Shown here: one piece after another, positions 16,613 through 25,338 of the stretch
Position numbering within the stretch: the stretch's first letter is position 1
Layout: each line of letters opens with the position of its first letter
DNA from: DASXRA01 sp036506155
GTDB taxonomy: Bacteria; Actinomycetota; Actinomycetes; Mycobacteriales; Jatrophihabitantaceae
Direction: 5' to 3'
Length of the DNA stretch: 64,000 nucleotides
Assembly (NCBI GenBank): GCA_036506155.1
Contig: DASXSF010000108.1
Coordinates: forward strand, 124,001-188,000
The notes under the pieces: model-generated
What the model was told of the DNA's origin: nothing
Seen by the model: the letters and a program-made list of their open reading frames with translations, nothing else
The model's database searches: none
Made by a program: the position numbers and the translations under genes

Positions 16613-17209
16613 TCAGCGCAAGACCCCGGCCCGCCACGCCGCGGCGGCAGCAGTCAGATCACGGGCCACCCGGTCGTTGCGTTCCGCGAGCTCGCCGCCG
16701 ACACCCCGCGAGCCCTCACGCCGTCCGACCGCGACGACACGGAAGAACGCGGCTGCCCGGTCGAGTGCGACCGCGAAGTCTCCGCCGTACGCGCTGGTCA
16801 GAATCGAGTCGGCCAGCCGGGACATGGCCTCGGCATCGGGATGTGTCCCGGCCCCGGCCACGGCCGCGTCCGGTGTCGCGTACGGCTCGCCGTCACGCCA
16901 CAGCCGTACGACCTCATCCGGACAGGACCGGCACCACTGTCGCAACAGATAGAGCACCCACAGCGCGCCGGGCAGGCTGACGGGGTCGCAGTCACGCCAC
17001 AGCTCGGCCAGTGTGTCGATCCCGACCGCGTCGGCGAGGCCGATCAGCCGATCCCGCTCACCGGAAGCGGCGGCGTCCAGCACGGCCCGCGCCGCGGCGG
17101 CGGCCGCGGCCTCCGGGCTGCGAAGGGCAGCACCGCCGGCAGCGTCGATCAGCGCCGTCAGGTCCGCGTAGCGAGCCGGACGGTGCGGCCGCTCGGGCCT
17201 TTCAGCCAT
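16613..17209 (-). CDS. Conserved actinobacterial protein of unknown function
   Basis: A 198-residue, mostly alpha-helical, Ala-rich protein without a recognisable catalytic motif; conserved-looking blocks are LPGALWVLYLLRQWCRSCPDEVVRLWRDGE and LADSILTSAYGGDFAVALDRAAAFFRVVAVGRR. An excellent ribosome site (AAAGGAGGT, 7 nt before the ATG) fixes the start. It lies upstream of the DUF4192 gene on the same strand, 121 nt away, and may be co-regulated with it. Confidence 0.78.
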   Translation of the reverse strand: MAERPERPHRPARYADLTALIDAAGGAALRSPEAAAAAAARAVLDAAASGERDRLIGLADAVGIDTLAELWRDCDPVSLPGALWVLYLLRQWCRSCPDEVVRLWRDGEPYATPDAAVAGAGTHPDAEAMSRLADSILTSAYGGDFAVALDRAAAFFRVVAVGRREGSRGVGGELAERNDRVARDLTAAAAAWRAGVLR

Positions 17210-17454
17210 CGTCGGACCTCCTTTCCGCCTCGCAGGCGCGCCGCCCTCGAACGTCGCTCAGCACCACCCTACGGACCCGTGACGTTGAGCCCGACCAGGT
17301 ACCGTGAACCTGACGCCGGCCCGACCCATGGCCCCCGGTCCCACATTTGCCGCTACGAGCGGCCTTGCGCCGAGAGGCGACCTGGCGGGCCGGCGTCAAC
17401 CACGGCGGTCGGCCAATGCGAACGCACCCGAACGGAACGCGCGATGACGAGCCC

Positions 17455-18354
17455 ATGAGGGGTGACGGCGACGGATGGGTGTATTGCGCGCAGGGGCACC
17501 GGCACTGGGGGCGGTTCGGCGCCGCCGGCCTGCTGATCATCGGCAACCAGCACGCCGTGCTCCAGCATCGCGCCGAGTGGACGCACGAGGGCGGCACGTG
17601 GGCGCTGCCCGGCGGCGCCCGTGACAGTCACGAGGACCCCGTCGCCACAGCTTTGCGGGAGGCAAGCGAGGAAGCGGGCATCGAGCCGACCGTTGTGACC
17701 CCGCTCGGCTGGTGGCGTGACGACCACGGCGGCTGGTCTTACACCACCATCGTCGCGCAGGCCCATGGACACATCAGCCCGCACGCGGCGAATACCGAGA
17801 GCACCGCGATTCGCTGGTGGGCGAGCGCCGAAATCGACCGGCTGCCACTGCATCGCGGGTTGGCCGGGGCGTGGCCACGGCTGCGCCAGCCACCTGCGCC
17901 GCTCCGCCTCGTCGTGGATGCCGCCAACGTCGTCGGCTCCCGGCCCGACGGCTGGTGGCACGACAGGCTCGGCGCCGCACGCCGGCTGCGCGACCAGCTC
18001 GGGGCCGTCGCACGCGACGGCATAGCGGCGCCGTCGCTTCCCCGCGACGTCCACGTCGGCGGACTCGACGCGCTGTTACCGGCGGTGTCGCTTGTCGTCG
18101 AGGGCGCGGCCCGGCCGCTCGCGGGTGAGCGCAACGGCGCCGCCTGGTGGGACGCGGCGATCACCACCCACGCCGCCCCGCATGACGGTGACGCCAGCGT
18201 CATCGGCCTGGCTCACGACTCGGTCGCCGGCGGAGAGCAGGCTCTCGTCGTCAGCGCCGATCGCGCACTGCGCCGGCGACTGGACCCCGCAGTCCAGGTC
18301 GCCGGGCCCGGCTGGCTCATCGGGCAACTGCCGTTAGCACTGTGCCGACCGTGA
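17455..18354 (+). CDS. NUDIX hydrolase fused to a NYN/PIN-like domain
   Basis: About 299 residues. The first half carries a complete Nudix box (GGARDSHEDPVATALREASEEAGI) with the GTWALPGG lead-in, predicting pyrophosphohydrolase activity on a nucleoside diphosphate-X substrate. The second half starts RLVVDAANVVGSRPDGWWHDRLGAARRLRDQL and continues to SADRALRRRL, a pattern of aspartates suggestive of a PIN/NYN-type nuclease fold; stand-alone homologues are often labelled NTP pyrophosphohydrolase. Start is uncertain: ATG 17455 is used, ATG 17416 and a start at 17347 are in frame. Confidence 0.85.
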   Translation: MRGDGDGWVYCAQGHRHWGRFGAAGLLIIGNQHAVLQHRAEWTHEGGTWALPGGARDSHEDPVATALREASEEAGIEPTVVTPLGWWRDDHGGWSYTTIVAQAHGHISPHAANTESTAIRWWASAEIDRLPLHRGLAGAWPRLRQPPAPLRLVVDAANVVGSRPDGWWHDRLGAARRLRDQLGAVARDGIAAPSLPRDVHVGGLDALLPAVSLVVEGAARPLAGERNGAAWWDAAITTHAAPHDGDASVIGLAHDSVAGGEQALVVSADRALRRRLDPAVQVAGPGWLIGQLPLALCRP

Positions 18355-18406
18355 CCGCAACCCGCCCCGGCGCACTCGGCGAATCTGGGTAGTCCACGAT
18401 GGCCGC

Positions 18407-19048
18407 ATGCGGCTGGACCACCTCTCGTACGCCGCCGGTCCGGAGGGGCTCGCGGCGTGCGTACAGCGGCTGGGCGCGCGCCTCGGCGCAGCGTTCACCG
18501 ACGGTGGGCTGCATCCGTCGTTCGGCACCCGGAACTTCGTCCTCCCACTCAAGAACGGCTGCTACGTCGAAGCGGTCGAGGTGCTCGATCACCCGGCTGC
18601 CGACAAGGCACCTTTCGGCCAGGCCGTGCGTGCCCGCAGCGACGCCGGCGGCGGGTGGCTGGGCTGGGCGGTGCGCGTCGACGACATCACCGCCATCGAG
18701 TCGCGGCTGGGTCGCCGCGCGGTGCAGGGCCACCGCCGCCGCCCCGACGGCTTCGACCTGCGGTGGAAGCAGATCGGCATCAAGGACCTGGTAGTCGATC
18801 CGCAACGCCCGTTCTTCGTGCAGTGGCAGACCGACCTGCGGCACCACCCGTCGGCCGGCGGCTCGCGGGTCAACTTGAGGAGCCTGGAGTTCGCCGGCGA
18901 CGAGTTCACCGTCGACCAATACCTGGGCGTCACGTCGACACAGCCGCTGGACGGCGTCGAGGTGCTGTGGGAGTCGCCGTCCGATGACGAGACCGGTGTC
19001 GTCGCGGCTGTCTTCGACACTCCGGGCGGGTTGGTACGACTGGATTGA
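18407..19048 (+). CDS. Glyoxalase-like (VOC) domain protein
   Basis: A 213-residue protein starting MRLDHLSYAAGPEGLAACVQRLG, with the beta-alpha-beta-beta-beta pattern of VOC/glyoxalase-like domains (GTRNFVLPLKNGCYVEAVEVLDHP; QTDLRHHPSAGG). Metal ligands cannot be assigned with certainty. Its TGA stop (19046-19048) directly abuts the stop of the convergent EamA gene, leaving no intergenic base. Enzymatic substrate unknown. Confidence 0.82.
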   Translation: MRLDHLSYAAGPEGLAACVQRLGARLGAAFTDGGLHPSFGTRNFVLPLKNGCYVEAVEVLDHPAADKAPFGQAVRARSDAGGGWLGWAVRVDDITAIESRLGRRAVQGHRRRPDGFDLRWKQIGIKDLVVDPQRPFFVQWQTDLRHHPSAGGSRVNLRSLEFAGDEFTVDQYLGVTSTQPLDGVEVLWESPSDDETGVVAAVFDTPGGLVRLD

Positions 19049-19951
19049 TCAGCCGGTCGCCGACTCCGCGACCGACACCGCAACGGTCGGCTGCGGCGCG
19101 CGTTGCCGGCGCCGGGCGGCGAGCACTGATCCCGCGAGGATCAGCGGAAAGCCCACTGCCATGCCCGCCGTGAATCGCTCGCCAAGCAGCGCCACGCCGA
19201 GCAGCACCGCGACCGCGGGGTTGACGTAGGTGATCACCGTCGCGCGAGCCGGGCCGATGTCGGCGATCAGCGCAAAGAACACGACGAACGCGAGCGCGGT
19301 GCAGATCGATGCCAGCCCTAGCACCGACCACGCGACGTTCGCCGGGACGTGACGCGGCGGGTCGAGCACCGCGACGGGCAGGTATCCGATCGCCGTGATC
19401 GCCAGCGACAGGACCACGACGCCCATACCCGGTACGTCCGACAGGCGTCGGCTGAGAATCGTCGGCCCGACCGCATAACACACCACCACGACCGCCACCT
19501 CGAGAAGGGGGACGGCGTGTACCTCGCCCACGTCGAGACCGAGCAGCGCGACGACACCGCCGACGCCCAGCAACAGGCCGAGTGCTCGTGACGGGTCCAC
19601 CGGGTCGTCCGAACGCAAAAGACGCGCCACCCCGACCCCGACGAGCGGAACCGCTGCGATGAGCAGCCCGGTCAAGGAGCTGGAGAGCTTCGTCTCCGCA
19701 TCGGAGAGCAGCAGCCACGGAAGAGCCACCTCTATCGCTGTGTAGGCGAGTAGCGCCCTCCACAACGGCAGCACCGGGCGCAGCGCGCCCCGCGAGACTG
19801 CGAGCGGCAACAGCAACAGCGCCCCGAGCGCGGTCCGGGCGAACACCAGCGTGCCCGGCGCCACATCGCGGACCGCCACGCGGATCATCAGGTAGGGGAC
19901 GCCCCAGATGACGCACATCGCCGCGAACAGCAGCCAGCTGCGCCGGGACAT
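19049..19951 (-). CDS. EamA-family DMT transporter
   Basis: A 300-residue permease with ten hydrophobic helices in two EamA repeats (FAAMCVIWGVPYLMIRVAVRDVAPGTLVFARTALGALLLLPLAV; ALAFVVFFALIADIGPARATVITYVNPAVAVLLGVALLGE). ATG at 19951 follows a perfect GGAGGTGGC ribosome site; the upstream in-frame start at 19981 is discarded. Likely an efflux carrier for a small metabolite; substrate not predictable. Confidence 0.9.
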   Translation of the reverse strand: MSRRSWLLFAAMCVIWGVPYLMIRVAVRDVAPGTLVFARTALGALLLLPLAVSRGALRPVLPLWRALLAYTAIEVALPWLLLSDAETKLSSSLTGLLIAAVPLVGVGVARLLRSDDPVDPSRALGLLLGVGGVVALLGLDVGEVHAVPLLEVAVVVVCYAVGPTILSRRLSDVPGMGVVVLSLAITAIGYLPVAVLDPPRHVPANVAWSVLGLASICTALAFVVFFALIADIGPARATVITYVNPAVAVLLGVALLGERFTAGMAVGFPLILAGSVLAARRRQRAPQPTVAVSVAESATG

Positions 19952-20065
19952 GCCACCTCCGGGTAGACGCGACCTTCTCAACCTAGAGCCAACGCAGTTC
20001 GGTCACGAGCGAATTCCGGACGCGGCACCTCTATGAAATGCCGCGCGGCCAGGCATAGTGGGCGG

Positions 20066-20911
20066 GTGCACAACATCGCGCTGACGTGGCAGCAGGCGGC
20101 CCTACTGGCCGCGGCGCTGGTCATAGCAGCGATGGTGCTGTCCGCGGCCGACCGGCGACGGCTCGCAGCGCTGGCGCCGTTCGCCCGCGAGTCCGGTTAT
20201 GTAGCCGGGCTGTACGCCTTGTGGCAGCTCGCCGCGTCCGCATCGGTACTCGGCACGTCCGGGGCGTACGCCCGGGGCCGCTGGATCGAGCATGTCGAAC
20301 GCGACTGGTACCTGCCGAGCGAGCTCGACGCGCAGCGGCTGGTCACGCCGCACCCGCTGCTCACCGAGGCCTGCAACCTGTATTACGCAACGATGCACTT
20401 CGCCGCACTCGGTGCGTTGCTCGTGTGGTTGTTCGTCCGCCATCGCGACCGGTACCCCGCTGTACGTACCACGATCGTGCTGCTGACGGCGTCCTGCCTG
20501 CTGGTGCAGTTCCTGCCGGTCGCGCCGCCCCGCCTGCTGCCGGACCTCGGCTATGTCGACACCGCCGAGCAGTACGGCCAGTCGGTATACACAGCGCTTT
20601 CGGCGGTGGGACCCGACCAGCTCTCGGCAATGCCGTCCGTTCACGTGGGCTGGGCGGTACTGATCGGGCTCGTCGTGGTGCGGATCAGCCCGAGCCCGTG
20701 GCGCTGGCTGGTGTTGCTGCACCCGGCGATCACGATCTTCGTCGTGGCCGCGACAGCTAACCACTTCTGGCTCGACGGCGTCGTCGCCGTGGCGTTGCTG
20801 GGACTCTCGCTGGCCGTGCAGTGGGCGGTGCAGTGGGCGGTCGCGGCGCTCCGGCGTCCCGTCGTACCGGTCGCGATACCGGAGCCGGATGCGGTGGGTA
20901 TCCCCGACTGA
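20066..20911 (+). CDS. PAP2-superfamily membrane phosphatase/transferase
   Basis: A 281-residue polytopic protein with the PAP2 signatures of the inositolphosphotransferase/AUR1-like branch: FLPVAPPRLLPDLG, SAMPSVHVGW (catalytic His) and ANHFWLDGV. It should act on a lipid phosphate or carry out phospholipid head-group exchange at the membrane. GTG at 20066 begins just before the first helix; ATG at 20033 would add 11 residues. Followed by the GH15 gene after 26 nt, but without clear functional linkage. Confidence 0.87.
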   Translation: MHNIALTWQQAALLAAALVIAAMVLSAADRRRLAALAPFARESGYVAGLYALWQLAASASVLGTSGAYARGRWIEHVERDWYLPSELDAQRLVTPHPLLTEACNLYYATMHFAALGALLVWLFVRHRDRYPAVRTTIVLLTASCLLVQFLPVAPPRLLPDLGYVDTAEQYGQSVYTALSAVGPDQLSAMPSVHVGWAVLIGLVVVRISPSPWRWLVLLHPAITIFVVAATANHFWLDGVVAVALLGLSLAVQWAVQWAVAALRRPVVPVAIPEPDAVGIPD

Positions 20912-20937
20912 CGCGCCGGGAACCGTATCCTGCGCGT

Positions 20938-22854
20938 ATGGACGGCGCTACCGGACTCGGCCAGGGCGTCCCGCATCCGGCGACGCCGATGCGGGTGCCG
21001 ATCGGTGACTACGGCTTTCTCTCCGACGGCGAGTCGGTGGCGCTGGTCGCACCGGGCGGATCGGTCGAGTGGATGTGCCTGCCCCGCATGGACTCCCCGA
21101 GCGTGTTCGGCTCGATCCTGGGCCGGCACGCCGGCAACTTCCGGGTCGCGCCGTCGGACGTCCTGGTGCCGGCGGCCCGTCGGTACCTGCCCGGCACGAT
21201 GATCCTCGAGACCAGTTGGGGAACCGCCACGGGCTGGATCATCGTGCGCGACCTACTGGTGCTCGGGCCGTGGCGGCACGAGGACGAACTCTCGCACACC
21301 CACCGGCGCACACCGACGGACTACGACTCCGAGCACATCATGCTGCGCACGATCCGTTGTGTTAACGGCGAGGTGCAAACGGTGCTCGAGTGCGAGCCGG
21401 TGTTCGACTACGGCCGGCGGTTCGCGCAGTGGAGCTACACCGACCACGTGTACCACCAGGGCATCGCGACGGCCGAGAATTGCGACGTCGAATTGACGCT
21501 GACCACCGACCTGCGGCTGGGTTTCGAGGGAGGCCGGGCCACAGCGCGGACGCTGCTCAAGGAGGGTGATGTCCGGTTCGTCGCCCTGTCCTGGAGCAGC
21601 AAGGAACCGCCACTGACTTATGACGACGCCTATCGGCGGCTGGTCTGGACCGCCCACCACTGGCAGCACTGGCTGGGTCGGGGGCAGTTCCCGGACCACC
21701 CGTGGCGTAGCTACCTGCAGCGCAGCGCGCTCACCCTGAAGGGCCTGACGTATTCACCCACCGGGGCGATCGCCGCCGCGGCGACGACGTCGCTACCCGA
21801 AACGCTCGGCGGACAGCGCAACTACGACTACCGCTACAGCTGGATCCGCGACGCGACGTTCGCCCTGTGGGGCCTGTACTCGCTGGGATTCGACTGGGAG
21901 GCGATCGACTTCCTGTCGTTCATCGGCGACGTCGCCGCAACCGAGGACGACCTGCAGATCATGTACGGCATCGGCGGCGAGCGCGATCTGCACGAGTCGA
22001 CGCTCGATCACCTGCCGGGCTACGCCAACTCCCGCCCGGTCCGCATCGGCAACGCCGCCTACGCGCAAAAGCAGCACGACGTGTGGGGCGCGCTGCTCGA
22101 TTCGGTGTACCTGCACAGCAAGGCTGCCGACCACCTCGACAACCGGGTGTGGGGCATTCTCGGCAAGCAGGTCGACCAGGCGCTCAAGCACTGGCGCGAG
22201 CCCGACGCCGGCCTCTGGGAGGTGCGCGGGAAGCTGCAGCACTTCACCTCGTCGAAGATCATGTGCTGGGTGGCTGTCGACCGGGCCGCGAAGCTCGCCG
22301 CCTACATAGGCCAGGATGCGATGGCCACCGAGTGGGAGATGCACGCGGACGAGATCAAGGCCGACATCCTGGCTAACGGCGTGGATGAGCGCGGCGTGTT
22401 CACCCAGCACTACGACACGAAGGCGCTGGACGCGTCGTTGCTGCTTGCGCCGCTGCTGCGCTTCCTGCCGCCCGAGGACCCACGGATCCGCGGCACGGTA
22501 CTGGCCATCGCCGACGAGCTCACCGTCGACGGCATGGTGCTGCGATACAAGGTGGAGGAAACCGACGACGGCTTCAGCGGCCAAGAGGGCACGTTCACCA
22601 TCTGCTCGTTCTGGCTCGTCTCGGCGTTGTGCGAGATCGGCGAGCACAAGCGCGCCCGCGAGCTCTGCGCGAAGTTGCTGTCCTTCGCCGGGCCGTTGGA
22701 GCTGTACGCCGAGGAGATCGACGTGCATACCGGCCAACAGCTAGGCAACTTCCCCCAGGCGTTCACCCACCTGGCCTTGATCAACGCGGTGCTGCACGTC
22801 ATCGGCGGTGAGCGGCCCGACGAGGCATCGAGCGACTCGTCACATCCTGCCTGA
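20938..22854 (+). CDS. GH15-family glucoamylase/trehalase-like protein
   Basis: A 638-residue protein similar in length and layout to mycobacterial GH15 trehalase (Rv2402-like). N-terminal beta-sandwich domain (IGDYGFLSDGESVALVAPGGSVEWMCLPRMDSPSVF) and a C-terminal (alpha/alpha)6 barrel with NYDYRYSWIRDATFALWGLYSLG, GLWEVRG and LYAEEIDVHTGQQLGNFPQAFTH; the acidic residues in the last two are candidate acid and base. ATG at 20938 is preferred over the 39-codon-longer start inside the previous gene. No signal peptide, so it is cytoplasmic; trehalose is the likeliest substrate. Confidence 0.9.
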   Translation: MDGATGLGQGVPHPATPMRVPIGDYGFLSDGESVALVAPGGSVEWMCLPRMDSPSVFGSILGRHAGNFRVAPSDVLVPAARRYLPGTMILETSWGTATGWIIVRDLLVLGPWRHEDELSHTHRRTPTDYDSEHIMLRTIRCVNGEVQTVLECEPVFDYGRRFAQWSYTDHVYHQGIATAENCDVELTLTTDLRLGFEGGRATARTLLKEGDVRFVALSWSSKEPPLTYDDAYRRLVWTAHHWQHWLGRGQFPDHPWRSYLQRSALTLKGLTYSPTGAIAAAATTSLPETLGGQRNYDYRYSWIRDATFALWGLYSLGFDWEAIDFLSFIGDVAATEDDLQIMYGIGGERDLHESTLDHLPGYANSRPVRIGNAAYAQKQHDVWGALLDSVYLHSKAADHLDNRVWGILGKQVDQALKHWREPDAGLWEVRGKLQHFTSSKIMCWVAVDRAAKLAAYIGQDAMATEWEMHADEIKADILANGVDERGVFTQHYDTKALDASLLLAPLLRFLPPEDPRIRGTVLAIADELTVDGMVLRYKVEETDDGFSGQEGTFTICSFWLVSALCEIGEHKRARELCAKLLSFAGPLELYAEEIDVHTGQQLGNFPQAFTHLALINAVLHVIGGERPDEASSDSSHPA

Positions 22855-22885
22855 GCCACCCCGCCCACGCGAATCGCGCGAGCGC

Positions 22886-23989
22886 TTACGGCTCGCGGTC
22901 CAGCGCGAACCGCGCCGGAGGGCGCGGCCCGCCGAGTGCCAGGTCGGCGAGCATGCCCCCGACGACGGGAGCGAACTTGAAGCCGTGCCCGGAGAAGCCA
23001 GCGGCGACAACGATCGTGCCGATCGCGTCGATCACGAAGTCCTCGGTGGGCGTGGACGTGTAGGTGCAGCTGATCGGCGTCCACGCCGTGGCGTCCACGC
23101 CCGGCACCCACTCCCGCACATAGTCGAGCAGAACGTCGAGCCGCGACGCCTCGGGGGCGAAATCGCGCGCGTCGGGGTCGCACTCGGGGCCGGAGTGATG
23201 GAAGCCGACCTTGATGCCCTCGCCCGGCGTGCGCATGCCGTAGCCGAAGGTGAACGGCGCAGCGTCCTGTCCGCGGTAATGGATGAAGCTGGGCCACTCA
23301 ACACTGGCAAGAGAGGGGCGTGGCGCGAAGTGCAGCGGCTGCTCCTGGGTCACTCGAAGCGCGGGCAGCCGCAGGTGCCCTCCGAGCAGGCGCTCGGTCC
23401 ACGCGCCTGCGCACACCACCACCCGCTCGGACCGGTACGTGTCGCCCGTCTCGGTCACGACCTCACCGTCGTCGATGCCCGTTACCCGCACGTGGTGGTG
23501 CACCTGCCCACCCGCGGCGACGGCGAGCTTCTGCAGTGCGGCGACCGCGGCGTCGGCGTCGAGGCGACCGCTCGCCGGGTGCAACAGCACGCGGCCGTCG
23601 AAACGCAGGCCGGGCCAGCGCCGGGTGGCCTCCACGGGGTCCAGCGACTGGCCGGGCACGCCGACGAACTCGAGCGCGTCGGCGATAGCAGACGTGGCTG
23701 CGTCGACGCCGTGATCGACCCCGCCCGTGACGGCCAGCAGGCCGACACCCGCCGCCGCCTCGATGTCGCGCCAGGCCGGCAGCGCCTGGACCGCGAGCCT
23801 CGCGTAGAACGGGTCCGGGTAGGCGAACCGAAACATCCGCGACGCCCCGTGCGACGCACCGCGCATGTGGCCGGGCTCGAACCGCTCCAGAAGCACCGTG
23901 TCGGCTCCCCGCGATGCCAGCTGCCACGCAGCCGCCGAGCCCATGACTCCGCCGCCGACCACGACCACGTCTGTTGCGATAACGCTCAC
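22886..23989 (-). CDS. Monomeric sarcosine oxidase / N-methyl-amino acid oxidase-like flavoprotein
   Basis: A 367-residue DAO-type oxidase with N-terminal Rossmann motif VVVVGGGVMGSAAAWQLASRGA and ERFEPGH, and the covalent-FAD region SCTYTSTPTEDFVID, where Cys308 corresponds to the flavin-linking Cys of monomeric sarcosine oxidase. GFSGHGFKFAPVVGGMLADLAL is the usual C-terminal block. It should oxidise a secondary amine with O2, giving an aldehyde and H2O2; sarcosine versus N-methyltryptophan cannot be separated. Divergent from the quinone reductase gene with 37 nt between starts. Confidence 0.92.
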   Translation of the reverse strand: MSVIATDVVVVGGGVMGSAAAWQLASRGADTVLLERFEPGHMRGASHGASRMFRFAYPDPFYARLAVQALPAWRDIEAAAGVGLLAVTGGVDHGVDAATSAIADALEFVGVPGQSLDPVEATRRWPGLRFDGRVLLHPASGRLDADAAVAALQKLAVAAGGQVHHHVRVTGIDDGEVVTETGDTYRSERVVVCAGAWTERLLGGHLRLPALRVTQEQPLHFAPRPSLASVEWPSFIHYRGQDAAPFTFGYGMRTPGEGIKVGFHHSGPECDPDARDFAPEASRLDVLLDYVREWVPGVDATAWTPISCTYTSTPTEDFVIDAIGTIVVAAGFSGHGFKFAPVVGGMLADLALGGPRPPARFALDREP

Positions 23990-24026
23990 GGCACCGTCCT
24001 ACCAGAGGGGTCGTAGCCTTCGCCCC

Positions 24027-25037
24027 ATGCGAGCTGTCGTCTATCGCGAGAACGGCCCGTCGAGCGTGCTGCGGCTGGTCGAACGTCCAATGCCGGAACC
24101 GGAGCCTGGCGAGGTCCGGGTGCGGGTGCACGTCTCGGGCGTCAACCCGACGGACTGGAAGGCGCGCGCCGGCACGCCGCTCTCGTCGCCGGAGCAGGTA
24201 CCGAACCAGGACGGTGCCGGAGTGATCGACTCGGTCGGGCCGGGCGTCGAGCCGGACCGGGTCGGTGAGCGCGTCTGGCTTTGGGAGGCCGCCCGCCAGC
24301 GCACCGGCGGCACCGCTGCGGAATACCTGGTCGTGCCGTCAGTGCATGCTGTGACGCTGCCGGACAGTGCGCCGTTCGAGCTCGGCGCGAGCCTCGGCGT
24401 GCCGTTCCTGACCGCGCACCGCGCGTTGACGATCAACGAGGGCGGGCCGCGGCAGTTGACACCCGGCACGCTCGACGGGCGCACCGTGCTCGTCGCGGGC
24501 GGCGCCGGAGCGGTGGGCAACGCCTCCATCCAGCTGGCCCGGTGGGCTGGCGCCACGGTGATTGCGACCGTGAGCAGCCCTGAGAAGGCGGCGCTCGCCA
24601 CGTCGGCCGGTGCCCAGTACGTGATCAACTACAGGGTTCAGGACGTGGCGGCCGAGGTGCGCCGGATCGCCTCGGGTGGTGTCGACACGGTGGTCGAGGT
24701 CGCCGCAGCCGCTAACGCGCCCCTCGACGTGGCCGTGCTCGCTCGGCAAGGCGCCGTGGCGATCTACGCCGGCACGCCCGGCGATATCGTCGCGACCCCG
24801 GTACGGGAGCTCATGACCCTGAACGCCCGCTGGCAGTACATCCTGGTCTACACGATGACGAATGCGACCAAGGCGGACGGCGTCGCCGCGATCAGCGCCG
24901 CTGTCCGGGCGGGCGCGGTTCGGGTCGGAGAGGACGCCGGCCTGCCGCTTTCCCACTTCCCGCTCGACCAGACCGCGGCCGCCCACGATGCCGTCGAACA
25001 CGGCGCCGTCGGCAAGGTGCTCATCGACGTCGGGTGA
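24027..25037 (+). CDS. Zinc-independent quinone oxidoreductase (MDR superfamily)
   Basis: A 336-residue medium-chain reductase: GroES-like N-domain (MRAVVYRENGPSSVLRLVERPMPEPEPGEV; GVNPTDWKARAG; QDGAGVIDSVGPGV) and NADPH Rossmann domain (GRTVLVAGGAGAVGNASIQLARWAGATVIATVSS). The catalytic-zinc Cys/His set of alcohol dehydrogenases is absent, favouring an NADPH:quinone or enone reductase. ATG start lies 37 nt from the divergent oxidase gene. Confidence 0.9.
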   Translation: MRAVVYRENGPSSVLRLVERPMPEPEPGEVRVRVHVSGVNPTDWKARAGTPLSSPEQVPNQDGAGVIDSVGPGVEPDRVGERVWLWEAARQRTGGTAAEYLVVPSVHAVTLPDSAPFELGASLGVPFLTAHRALTINEGGPRQLTPGTLDGRTVLVAGGAGAVGNASIQLARWAGATVIATVSSPEKAALATSAGAQYVINYRVQDVAAEVRRIASGGVDTVVEVAAAANAPLDVAVLARQGAVAIYAGTPGDIVATPVRELMTLNARWQYILVYTMTNATKADGVAAISAAVRAGAVRVGEDAGLPLSHFPLDQTAAAHDAVEHGAVGKVLIDVG

Positions 25038-25038
25038 C

Positions 25039-25155
25039 TCAGCGCAACTGCAGCGCGATGATCCCCACGCCGATGGCAAGCAGGAAGAAGACCGCGACCG
25101 ACAGCAGCACCACCGTGTCGTAGAACTTCTCGTCGTCGCGCCAGGCCGTGGACAT
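25039..25155 (-). CDS. Small single-span membrane protein (38 aa)
   Basis: A 38-residue peptide MSTAWRDDEKFYDTVVLLS... with a charged N-terminus and one clear membrane helix (VVLLSVAVFFLLAIGVGIIAL) ending QLR. Its stop lies immediately after the convergent quinone reductase stop. A start at 25251 would add a basic, low-complexity N-terminus and looks unreal. No strong ribosome site was seen, so the call is tentative. Confidence 0.5.
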   Translation of the reverse strand: MSTAWRDDEKFYDTVVLLSVAVFFLLAIGVGIIALQLR

Positions 25156-25338
25156 CGCGCGATCGTCTGCGCGCCGCCGGGCACGCCCGCGGGTGTGGCG
25201 CGGCTGACGGCGCGTGCCATCGCCTCGCCAGCCCGCGACCGCGCCCGCCATAGCATCCGGTGTACCCGGCGGAGCGGCGCATGACCACTGTCCGCTGATG
25301 ATCGCAACCGGTCTGTGACCAGCCGGCCGGGGCCCCGC

